DNA from: Amphimedon queenslandica
Taxonomy: Eukaryota > Porifera > Demospongiae > Haplosclerida > Niphatidae
Assembly: GCF_000090795.2 (NCBI RefSeq)
Contig: NW_003546323.1
Coordinates: forward strand, 122,528 to 186,527
Length of the DNA: 64,000 nt
Reading direction: 5' to 3'
The notes below the pieces were generated by a model, which was given only the letters and a program-made list of their open reading frames with translations, did no database searches and was not told the DNA's origin. Positions 34,087 to 44,592 of the stretch are shown in pieces; within the stretch, counting starts at the first letter, position 1; each line of letters opens with the position of its first letter. A program made the position numbers and the translations under genes.

Positions 34087-34890
34087 TATTAAATATCATC
34101 TTACTTGTAGTATAAAATCGTCTTCTAATAACTCGTCCTGGCTCTCATTCTCACCATCGTTATCAAGAGCGGCCACAATGTCAGGATCCCAATCAACTTG
34201 AGGACCTTAAAAATAAAATTTAAAAAATATAATAAAATATTGTCAATTTTTAATTATTTTACCTCTTAAAGGAGCCACTTTATTGAGTCTCCCTCCCTCA
34301 ACTTTGACCTCTTTCCCAAACACTTCGTTAGGAAGGAACGATAATATCTGTAAATAAACAAATTAATAAACAAATTAATAATAAATAATTAACTTTTTGA
34401 TGGTCTAGAGAGGCCTGTATGGTAGAGGCAGGGTCCTTCAGGTGTTGCAGGTAATCATACTCGTCCTGGAACCCGATACCATACTTCTCCTGCTCCGTCA
34501 GACGCTCCTCATGCGATAAAACCTATTGAAAAAGTTAATACCCAAAACGTGATAAATGATAATGCTTTAAATGATTTAAGCTAATTTAGTTAGAGGTAGA
34601 ATGGTACATCTGAAATTAGTAGAGCGAACCCCCCCCCCTAATACATCAAAGTTAACACACACATAATAAAAATTACGTCCCCTTTTACGTGATCACGTGA
34701 CTCACAGAGGGCGTGGCTTGTTCAGTGAGTACCATTTGTGATGCCCCAGGATCATTGCAGTACGGGTCAGACTGACTCCGGTGGACCAGATTGAAAGTGA
34801 CTGATTTCTTCTTATCGATAAATTTCTTTTTCTTTCCCTGAAAATAAAAAACACGGAACTGAGAGGACAAAAACTTAATTTTCTTACCAT
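31813..34890 (-). CDS. LTV1: LTV1, 40S ribosomal subunit biogenesis factor
   Basis: Twelve coding exons keep phase: 34888-34890, 34706-34837, 34394-34522, 34263-34347, 34105-34205, 33799-34021, 33649-33680, 33388-33527, 32333-32501, 32198-32261, 31971-32044 and 31813-31917. They give 418 residues. LTV1 binds the nascent small-subunit head and is released by casein kinase 1 before final 40S maturation. Signatures are FIDKKKSVTFNLVHRSQSDP, EYDYLQHLKDP, VDWDPDIVAALDND, TSYSMTSADVPRNEGLS, LDERFEE and WDCESILSTYSNLYNHPTLI, all with direct counterparts in human LTV1. An acidic Ser/Glu stretch lies mid-protein. The first coding exon holds only the ATG. Intron 8 is filled by family A satellite units, and intron 10 begins with tandem copies of an acceptor. 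Confidence 0.96.
32041..32152 (-). repeat. 22-bp tandem repeat carrying copies of a splice acceptor
   Basis: About five units of GTTACTATAAATAGAAAAAA plus TT. On the LTV1 strand each reads TTCTATTTATAG followed by TAACAA, identical to the real acceptor and first bases of exon 11 (which starts at 32044). Confidence 0.92.
32536..33370 (+). repeat. Family A satellite array, about 5 units
   Basis: Same unit as at 6.8-8.3 kb, with a period of about 177 bp (CCATGGTTTTTTC landmarks near 32603, 32780, 32957, 33139). It occupies almost the whole of LTV1 intron 8, antisense to the gene relative to the DYRK copy. Units 2-4 are very similar, sharing AAGAATTTATGAGTTATGAC. Confidence 0.95.
34027..34085. 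repeat. (AAT)n microsatellite
   Basis: About 19 triplets, ending 5 bp from the acceptor of LTV1 exon 6. It reads ATT in transcript sense. Confidence 0.93.
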
Positions 34891-35155
34891 TCTGCAACAC
34901 GAGGCTATGAATAATTAATATTCCACGCCTACCAAATCTATTTTGGGTGTGGCTTAGACCTACCGAGCTAGAGGAGGGAGGGGCTCACCTCTTGCAAAAA
35001 TAGCATTGAAAATATGCTGAAACAGCATGTGATATTTATAAGGAAAGGGTCACTATAACTAAAATAACTGCAATAATCTCCTACACACTCACAACACCAA
35101 CAGACAGACAAAAGATAATAATAAAAATAATAATGATTTTAAATAATAATTGTCT

Positions 35156-36058
35156 CTAATTATCGTAGATATCCTCTTCCTCCATTTGCGAGGTACTGTG
35201 CATTACTTCAACATATTCTTCTTGTTCATCTTCTTCTCCTCCTACTCCTCCTCTCCCTGTCATGTGTGGTGAAGTGATAGCTCTTAATCTGTGCTGATCA
35301 TCTCGACAGACGTTAACATAACTATGATCAGCCATCAGTACATTATCAATGGATCTGTGGAGCCCTTGTCTTCCTTGCTTTGTCATCTTCACATATTGAT
35401 TATCAAGCGTTTCTTTTCTCTTATCTCTCACGACAGGAGGATGAGGTGCAACAGCAGGGAGTACCCCTCTAGGTGGAACAATCGGGTAATTACCAGATAA
35501 GTCCTCATACATATCCTGTTCATCATCTTCTCCTCCCCCTCCAGCAACATTAACTTGAGAGCCCCAGGTCATGTCCTCGTAGCATTCCTGCTGTGGGTCA
35601 GAGTTCCTCCACTGATCCCGTGGGGGTTCGTACTGTCTCCTGTTACTTGGAGGCTGGTACGATAGAGAAGGACCCACGACTCTCTTGTGCTGATGACTGG
35701 GTGTTTCCCTGTTTAGTACCTCTAGGGACGTCGCTGGACTCATTTTGACATAAACACTCTCTTTGTTGGGACCTCCTCTTCTTAGCGAGCCAGGGGTATC
35801 AATGTCAGATTCATTAATGGTGGCAGTTCTGGTTACGTGAGGATCGTAACTGTCACGCATTGAGTGGAGGTAAGCTGAAGAATCGTTAGTTTGCAGAATA
35901 TTCTACAAAAGAAATTAGAATTGAATATTAATTATTCCCCCTCCCTCTCTCTCTTTTTCAAATTACATCTTTTTTTCTTCTTTTAAAGGAAATTTGTTTA
36001 AATGATTCTGAAATGACCACAGACGCCTTTTTAGGATAACGATACTAACAATATGCAA

Positions 36059-36089
<31 letters not shown>

Positions 36090-36943
36090 TGTCTTACATA
36101 TTCATTCTTTTTCTTTCTTATCCTCCAAATACAACAGAGCATGATCAAAATTATAACAACTATTATCAAAATTAAAGCACCACTTCCTCCAACCACTATT
36201 GCTATTATTTCAGAAACACTCAAAGAAAATCTAAAGCCAAAAAAGAAAAATAATTAAAAATTATTTTTGTTAATAAAAAACATAATATTTACCTAGAACT
36301 TCCTGGAAGACATTCCCCATTCATGTTGGAAGTGCCTTGAGGGCAAGAACCCACACAGACTCCCTGATAAACAGCATAGGAACACACTAAGCAACCAGAA
36401 CTTGTTCCATTGACGCATTCACTGCAAAAACTAGTACAGTTGCTACATACAGATCCATTCTGGAAATACCCTCGATCACAAATGCATTGAGCTGTATCAT
36501 TATCTGCTGTTGATCCAGTGGGACACTCAGATACACAGTTTAATGTATTGAGGGAAGAGTTTCTCAAGTAGCCATTAGGATCACAGACAAGATCTCCTCT
36601 CCCTCCTAGCCCTGGAACAAGGAGCGCATAATACTCTGTACAGGCGTAACAGTGATTTGAATGGGGTCCATAGCAGCTCTCACACAGCGAGTGGCAGGAG
36701 AAGCAGTCAGTGTTTAATGAGAGTCCACTGCTGGACAGGAATGATGAGTCATTGTTAGTAGAGCAAAGTGAGGAATAGTTGGAATATTGCCCATCAATGC
36801 AGTCATCAATATCCAATAGCTGATCATTCTCCTGTTCATAGCAGAACAAAGTAACATTATACAAAATATGTTAGTCTTACAGCAAGAGAGAGTGAGAGGA
36901 GAAAGAGACAAAAAAGAAAGACCTTCAGCAAAAGAGCAGCCAT
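35156..36943 (-). CDS. Kinase-less Cys-rich single-pass receptor with phosphotyrosine-motif tail
   Basis: Four exons, 36881-36943, 36293-36831, 36098-36230 and 35156-35902, keep phase and give 493 residues. Exon 1 is a clean signal peptide (MAALLLKVFLFCLFLLSLSLA). The ectodomain (about 22-200) is furin-like and Cys-rich: CFSCHSLCESCYGPHSNHCY, CVSECPTGSTADN, CSNCTSFCSECVNGTSSGC, CVGSCPQGTSN. It has many N-glycosylation sequons. One TM helix follows (ALILIIVVIILIMLCCIW), then basic RIRKKK. The 250-residue tail has no kinase domain but many SH2-type sites. These are YVKM (about 296 and 415), YEDM (353), YEDL (377), YVNV (440), YVEV (475) and terminal IYDN. By motif it would recruit PI3K-type and Grb2-type adaptors after phosphorylation by another kinase. 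I know no named orthologue. Confidence 0.85.
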
Positions 36944-37381
36944 TGGTGAGTGATGTGTAGTAGAGAGTCCTTATAAGCTCAATGACAGTTATCATGGCAC
37001 ATAGTGTAAGGAAAGATTGTGTAAGATAGCCTTGGAAATACAGCACATAATGGAACTAACATGATCAGCAACGGCAAAAATGAATAATTGAATTAATACA
37101 CAGGTTTGTTTTTGGAGTGACAAACAATGCTGACAAAGATACAGCATAGTCTCTTTAATAAGGACACTGTCAGTAGATTCCATTCATTTGTTATAAAGGA
37201 GCATTAGTCATTAGTGATTGAGCTTTAGTTTTAAAGGTGTCCTCATTGGCAGTGTGGTAGCACTGCAATTAATGAGGAGAAAATAATTTTAAACTAAATA
37301 AATGAATAGAGAGAAATAAGCAATAACCCTAATTATTAATAATAATAGGCTGATAGAAATAATAAATAATAATAATAAATA

Positions 37382-37465
<84 letters not shown>

Positions 37466-37587
37466 TTGATAGCATTCTGTAGCGTTTCTGAAACAATTAG
37501 TAACTGATCAACAACAATAAAACCTGATGAATAATTAATGAGCTTTATACAAAAATTGCTGCAAAAAAAGGAGGCGGAGTTGAGACA
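36944..37587. other. Stretch between two tandem minus-strand genes
   Basis: Promoter side of the Cys-rich receptor and 3' side of AGO. It holds a long AAT microsatellite. No supported gene; open frames here have no family features. Confidence 0.5.
37371..37463. repeat. (AAT)n microsatellite
   Basis: A long AAT run with one early interruption (AATATAATAAT), between the AGO stop and the receptor start. Confidence 0.93.
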
Positions 37588-38359
37588 TCAAGCAAAATAC
37601 ATGACATTGCACATTCCTTCATGGATCTTAACAGCCTGAGCCATCAGAGCTGGGGATCGAGGCTCTTCGCTTTGTTGACTAGCAGAACTACCATCACCAG
37701 AACTAGAGAGATATAAAAGGAGGAGATTTAAATTTGAATTTCAAAATAAGTTTAAATTTCAAATGCTGGTACTGTACCTCCTGTCCTCCCTGTCCTGCAG
37801 GTGGTAGCGGGCCCTGAAGGCCACAAGGTGTGCATAGTAAGCAGGTGCCGGGTAGGAGACGCTCCTTGTGCAGCGAACGTAAGTGTGACACAACTGGTAC
37901 GTGAGACACTGTAGGTCATCGGCTGTGAACCCGTTATCATCCCAGAGGACATGATAATGAGAGGGCCTACTGGTACCCTAGTTGAGAATGGAGATAAAAC
38001 CTCTTTCATCTCCCCCTCCCTCTCTCTCTCTCCCCCCTCTCTCCCCCCCCTCTCTCTCCCCCTTACTTGGACTCCAGCATGGGAACAGAGGAAGAAATCA
38101 AATTCCGTAGGATGAGTAATACCGACATCAACTGTTGTACCAGCTGGTATGTTCCCGCTCTTTCCAACCTACACACACACACACACACACAATAAAGAAC
38201 CATGGGCTCATATTATAATACCTTATCACGATCATCAGAGCAGAAGAGTCTTGTGTGGTGACGTTTTTGAACGACAATGAACGATATCCCAGGCTGGTAT
38301 CCGTCTTCAAGTTTACGACAAGCAAGCCTGATACTAGCTAACTCGTGTGACAAGACCTA

Positions 38360-38410
<51 letters not shown>

Positions 38411-41400
38411 CAACTTCTTAATTTACACTTCTCCTTGCCCCGCCTCTTTTACTTTTTGCCACGCCCACTCTTTCTCACCTGTAAGAATTGTCCTTCGGAA
38501 ACTCCGTCTCTATAAAATATAATCCTCTGTGGTTTAAACCTCGTCGACTTGTAAAACTCAATCAACATTTCTCTCACCATCGCAGCTAGTTCACTTATCA
38601 GTTCCTAATTAATGCCCAAATATAGTGTTATTCTAATTAATGTCGCACCCACCTGTCTGTGCTGTTGTATTCTTACAGTCGCTGAATATCGGCTGGGGTG
38701 AGCGTCCATACTAGCAACCAGCTGTTTATGATAAAATATTTTCTAATTATAAGTATCGAGTGTAATATTGAACTAACGGCAGCTATTGAAGGTTTCTTCT
38801 CATCTCCAGCTGGGGGGTGTGTCACATCTGCCCCCATGAATATAACCGGCTCACGAAATATTGGCGGCCTAAGAATAAGAAAACATGTATAACAGAAGCT
38901 GGAAATAAATCATGATTAAGTAATGAAATTTTGGTAAAGTTGGAAAATTTTTAATTTTTTGATTCTAAATTTCAACGCTCCCCTTACCTCATGTTGGGGA
39001 CTATGATGCTGTTAATTCCGCCGAGTTTGACGTTTATTTTAAGACAAAGGTTAGAGAGGGTCTGAGGTGACGTCCTGTTCACGTTACGAGTTTGAACACA
39101 TTGAGTGGCCACGCCCAACAACGTGTCGCCAACCCTCTTGACTTCAGCTGAGAGAAATTAAAATTAAAAGAAATAAAATGATTCGTTAAAATGACTTGTG
39201 AATATATAAGTTTAAAAGTTACTTCCCAAAGCATTCCTAGACCGGATTACATGTGTACATGTACATGTACATATATATCTCACCGTAAACTGGGGTCTTC
39301 CCAGGCAGTACTACTAGTATCAATTGAAGTCCCTCCATTTCAGTAAGCAGCTGCCTGAACAATGGCTCAACTGCTTCAACCCGCTCAACACCTGATAATA
39401 ATAAAGTTATTATAAATTATCAAAAATGTTTCATAAAATGATGATTTTTGTCATTTTTTATGAAATTTGGCCAATTAGTTCCATTGTCACGAAATCCGTG
39501 ACAAGCAAAAACCCATTAGTTCCATTGTCACTATAAATCCAGGACTTTCACCAGATTTTTTAGGAACTTAAAAAATTCCTAAAAATCCATAACTTAATCT
39601 GAACAGCTCAAGCTTTAAACACAACATAAGATCATGTATTATGCATCAGGATATGTAGCATAAAGTAAGACTCCATTGATAGTCTCTTACCTAGTCTGTC
39701 CTGGATGTATCTCACGAACTGTGGGTCTCTCCTGAATGGCATACCGGCATCTTGAGATATCTTACGCAACTGAAATACAAAATTCCTATAAAAAGAAGCA
39801 AAAATGAATAACACATGCCCTGTATGCCTCAGTAAATTTCGGTAAATCTTAGTATACCTCAGTTTTTCTTCAGGACACTGCTTGACTGAGGTGAATATTA
39901 TGATGGCCCAGACAGAGACCTCAACTCCGAAATGAAACTGCTTCCCTCTCATGTCCCAGACCCCACGGTCAGGTAGTGCCTGCACACGCGCCTACAGAAA
40001 TTAATTAATAATGTGTGGCCACACCCTCCTTTTATTACTTTTCCTCCGTATTGGAGTTTAGGAGGAGGTAGTACACGCCCAGTCACTGTCACCATTTTAG
40101 TATCAACCGAAATACCGAAATCCTGCACGTAGGGATCGGCGTTGAAATTAGCACGTGCAACCTAACAACAAAAACAACAATAACAACAACAACAACAACA
40201 ACAATAATAATAATAAATACATAGTATAATTTCAGTCCCCACCCCTTGCCCCGCCCCCTACCAGTCTATTAATCTCGGTCTCTCTATCAGGGGCTGTCCT
40301 TGACGTTGCTTTTATCATTCGTGAGGTTTGCATCTCAGAGAGTTTCTTAATGCACCTTTGACCGGGGACCAAGTCACAGACCTACGAATAAACGTAAGAC
40401 CTTAATACACAGCGAAAGAAGGACCTCACCTCCAATGGAAGGTAAGTGTGTTTCTTCTCTTGACCAACCTACAATGATAATAATAATAACAACAACAACA
40501 ACAATAATAATAATAATAACAACAACAACAACAACAATAATAATAATAATAATAATAATGATGATGATGATGATGATGATGAAATATAGTCATTACCTGC
40601 AAACAAGGCAGAAACGGGTATTGTAGATCAATGTGATACTTTTCCTTGAAATATTGAACAACAGAACAATCGAAAACGTCACCATTCTCAAGTTGAAGTG
40701 GAAAACTAACAATTAAACAACAACAGTTATAATAATAAATAATAATAATTAATGATAATAATTACGTTTGAGCTGAGGCCGGTCTCCTAGTCACATTACA
40801 GACTCTGTACTTGCGTCTAATGGGACCAGTGTGCGTCACTTCAACCTTTAGACCTGAGGAGAATAATAATAATGATCTCCCTCCCTCCCTCTCTCCCTCT
40901 CTCCCTCCCTCTCTCCCTCCCTCCCTCCCTCCCTCCCTCTCTTTGCCTTTTATTTCTTTAGCAAATCTAAGTCTTTGTGAGTCAGAGAGTGGTCGTCTGA
41001 TTACATCACTGTCCAAATCAAGAACCTCATGAACAAAATCAAGAACACACTGCCTCTTGTAAAATGCAGTGGCAGACACTACAATAAATAAATAAATAAA
41101 TAAATAATATTAATTATTAATTACCATCAATATTCATCATCATTTTCCACATCGACGGTCGTATCGACTGATGGAATCCAAACCACACCTCTCTCCCATT
41201 ACCCAGTGTATAGGGCTCACCCTCGGGCGGGGCAAAGAACGACCGTCCAACAGGAGTATAACTAGAAATAATATAACATTAGTATCTACACAGCATAAGG
41301 ACATCAATATGTATCAGAAAATGTAATAAAAATTTGGGGTGATTTCGGAGCCATTTTCTGGAAAAAACCATGGGCTATAGCCTTAGGTATTTTTCAGAAT

Positions 41401-44351
41401 TTTAGCATTTTCTTAAAATGGCCGTAACTTGAAAATTTGAAGTCGGAATCAGCTCAAACTTTCTACACAGCATAAGGACATCAATATGTATCAGAAAATG
41501 TAATAATAATTTGGGGTGATTTCGGAGCCATTTTCTGGAAAAAACCATGGGCTATAGCCTTGGGTATTTTTCAGAATTTTGGCATTTTCTTAAAATGGCC
41601 GTAACTTGAAAATTTGAAGTCAGAATCAGCTCAAACTTTCTACACAGCATAAGGACATCAATATGTATCAGAAAATGTAATAAAAAATTGGGGTGATTTT
41701 GGAGCCATTTTTTGGAAAAAACCATGGGCTATAGCCTTAGATAATTTTCAAAATTTGCTACTTTTTCAAAAGTGCTCATAACTCCAGAATTTGAGCTGGG
41801 AATCAGCTCAAACTTTCCACATAGTTAACAACAGTTATTAAGTGGTTACTAACAGTTATTAATAGTTATTAATCTTACGTCATTGATGGTAAGTGTCTCA
41901 TGACGACGTCCAGTGCTTGAATAGACTCAAAAGGAATGGGAGCCAGACTCTCACCTCTGAGGACGCTGTCAAGAAGAGCCAAGTTAACCTGAGCTACATA
42001 CTTCACTGAGACCTAAGGAAAAGAGAGAGAGGGGGGGAGAGAGAGAATAAAAAAATAAGAAGAAGAATCGCAGCACTTAGATAAAAATAACAATACTCGA
42101 TATTATTGTCATTTTATAAAGCAACACCAGTGATACCTTAAAAGCTCTTTCTCTGTTACCATCACCTCCTAAAGTAACTGTTATCTCAACCTACACAGAA
42201 AGTGGGAGAGAGGGAGGGGGAGGGAGAAAAACAATAATATACTGAGGGGGAAGAAAGAGACAATAATCTTAGTAGTTGTGTGTGGGAAGTGAGTTTTCCT
42301 TTCACTACAAACAAAGGTGTTCATGTCATGTATACACAAATAGAAACCACAAACTACTCCATTACCAGTCCATTCAGTTTATGATACAGTAGTACAGTAC
42401 ACAGTAGCATAATTAAATTAACATTTCAGCAATACCGCCTATAATAATTACCACACATATTCTTTAATGTTTAGATTGTACAGTGCCAGTACATGTAATA
42501 CCTGAGTCCCTTGATATCTGCCCTCAGCTTCACCTCAAGCAGATATCTCAGTCCTCAGGTATTACATTACTTATACACACACACACCTCCAGACAGGCTG
42601 GTTGGATGTGTCATTATAATAGTAATAATAATAATAATTGGACTATTGTATTATGTGGTTTGAAGTGGGTTATGTAAAACAAATTATTAAAAATAGAAGC
42701 CATTCATCGTAAAGGAATGCTGGCCTTAGATAAACAGCAAGGGATTCTTTTAAATCACTTGTGGTCAGGAACAGAAATAAAAGCATTACTGAAGAAAGAG
42801 AGAGTGTCCATTTTATAATTAATGTGTGAAGTCTTTCAAATTCAACATGTACCATAGAGTGGCTATACATGTACATGTAAGCCAGCCAAACTGTAGAGAT
42901 ACTGGCCAAACCAAAATATATTTAATTAATAATGATTAAAAATTAAAAAAGACCTTCCTTTTTTACAACCTCTTCTATAAAGCTGTATAATACTGTATGA
43001 TGTGTCCATGATGTTAAAGAGAGGATCTCAACAGTAGCTATAGTAACTCACCCTGTCTCTCCCGATCCCTGGTAATGGTTTCCTAGAGTAGAGGTTCTTC
43101 TTCCCGTCAAAGACTGGATGCTGTTCCTCAAAGTAGTCCTTCCTCGTTTGAATCAGAGCCTCAATAATCTCACGATTAACGCGACGAGGACATTTATCAG
43201 GATGAATAGCAACGTCATAGTGATATAGTGTGCTGGTTGGGATCTTAACCTAATAATAATAATAATAATAATAAATTATTAATAATAATATTAGATATAA
43301 TTACCTGAAAATGATTAGCTCTTAATCCGATTGGTCGTCCAATTTGTCCAAAGTTAGGGCGAGGGGGAGGCTGGAGGGAGAGGGTGGGGTGGAGTGAGGC
43401 AGAGGAAGGGGTCCAGGGAAGTACTGCCGTGAAAGAAAATGAAACAGTTGAAATACAACAATGGCTTCCATTATGAGATACAATGTGCTGTAAATTAGCA
43501 AAATGTTGCTAACAAGATACCGATTGTACATGCACACAGAACTGACACTGGTCCATTATGTATTACATGTATGTGTAATGGTGTAGCCTCTTTAAATGAG
43601 GACACTTTTATAATGAGGACATTTTGTAATGTCCCAATTGGTACAAACCTATACAAAAGTACCTCTGAAATGAGGACACCTCTGTATTAAGGACAGGTAG
43701 TGTGGGCCCAATGGTGTCCTTAATAAAGAGGCTACACTGTACATGTATTAAGGACAGGTAGTGTGGGCCCAATGGTGTCCTTAATAAAGAGGCTACACTG
43801 TACATGTATTAAGGACAGGTAGTGTGGGTCCAATGGTGTCCTTAATAAAGAGGCTACACTGTACATGTATTAAGGACAGGTAGTGTGGGCCCAATGGTGT
43901 CCTTAATAAAGAGGCTACACTGTACATGTATTAAGGACAGGTAGTGTGGGCCCTAATATCGTCACACTTCAATAAAGAGGCCATGCTGTACAAGTATGTT
44001 CATAGAGACGTACTAGAGCCAGGAGTAATGGATGAAGGCGTTTGAGGAGTGATTGGTGTTAGAGGAGAAGAAGTGATGGAGGGAGAAGGGAGGGTAGAGG
44101 GAGGAGGGAAAGTTGGTATGACAGGACCCCCTCCTCCTCCTCTTGGTCCTGGGAAAGGCGGTAGACCCAGAGTTACAGGAGGGAGGGTTACAGGAGGTGG
44201 TAGGGAGTGAGCTGGTACTGGTAAGGGTGGAAGTGATGCTGACGTGTATCTGTCCATTGGTGACCAATGAGAGGAGTCTATGGGGGTCTAGAGAGACGGT
44301 ACATGATCATTATAAAGCCTACTTATTGGTTCTTACTCCAATACGAGACAT
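37588..44351 (-). CDS. AGO2: Argonaute (AGO clade), slicer-type
   Basis: Twenty-four exons keep phase and give 958 residues. Exons near the ends: 44337-44351, 44014-44287, 43305-43423, 43052-43249 ... 38222-38356, 38067-38168, 37778-37977 and 37588-37702. AGO proteins bind small RNAs and silence matching transcripts. A Pro/Ser-rich N-terminal extension is followed by the N domain ([20 protein letters not shown]), PAZ ([20 protein letters not shown]), MID and PIWI. The catalytic tetrad is complete: Asp in [10 protein letters not shown], Glu in [12 protein letters not shown], Asp in [13 protein letters not shown] and His in AYYAHLVAF. It ends MYFA as animal AGOs do. It is AGO-clade rather than Piwi-clade. 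Which vertebrate AGO it pairs with is not meaningful here. Introns contain family A units, a family B unit, a minisatellite and a foldback; one intron is GC-AG. Confidence 0.97.
39420..39652 (-). repeat. Family B-like repeat unit (diverged)
   Basis: Contains TTTTATGAAATTTGGCCAAT, CTATAAATCCAGGACTTT and AGCTCAAGCTTTAAACACAA followed by GATCATGTATTATGCATCAG. It lies in AGO intron 15 (39392-39690). Confidence 0.7.
40854..40946 (-). other. GC-AG intron of AGO
   Basis: Exon 8 ends at ATAAAAG and the intron starts GCAAAG; no GT lies nearby in a suitable phase. The acceptor CTCCTCAG precedes GTCTAAAGG. The join restores KEIKGLKVEVT, a conserved AGO segment. The intron is 93 bp with a long CTCC-rich tract. 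Confidence 0.85.
41272..41822 (-). repeat. Family A satellite array, about 3 units
   Basis: Reverse-complement orientation of the family A unit (ACCATGGGCTATAGCCTT, GGTGATTTCGGAGCCATTTT, TACACAGCATAAGGACATCA), period about 177 bp. It fills AGO intron 6 (41262-41878) in gene sense. Confidence 0.94.
42494..42566. repeat. 73-bp imperfect foldback in an AGO intron
   Basis: Outer arms TGTAATACCTGAG / CTCAGGTATTACA pair perfectly (13 bp). After a 6/6 internal loop, inner arms GATATCTG / CAGATATC pair (8 bp) around a 19-nt loop. It is a pre-miRNA-sized hairpin, but may equally be a foldback transposon relic. It lies in AGO intron 4. Confidence 0.75.
43683..43995. repeat. 61-bp minisatellite, 5 copies
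   Basis: The unit begins TATTAAGGACAGGTAGTGTG and ends CTACACTGTACATG. The middle three copies are almost identical and the last is diverged. Each unit holds the inverted pair ATTAAGGACA / TGTCCTTAAT. It lies in AGO intron 2 (43424-44013). Confidence 0.95.
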
Positions 44352-44592
44352 TCTCTTCTCTCTATTTCTCTCTCTTGGACTTTGGCTGCTGAGTTATGCA
44401 ATTTAATAACATCATGACCACGCCTTTTAATTAACTAACCACAATTTGTTAGCCCACACCCATTTTAATTAACATAATGAAAAATAATAATAATAATAAT
44501 ATTAACAAGCAAAAATTATGACTCTGATGCTATGGACACTTTAGTACTTATTAATTTATTAAACACGCACACACACACACACACGATAATGT

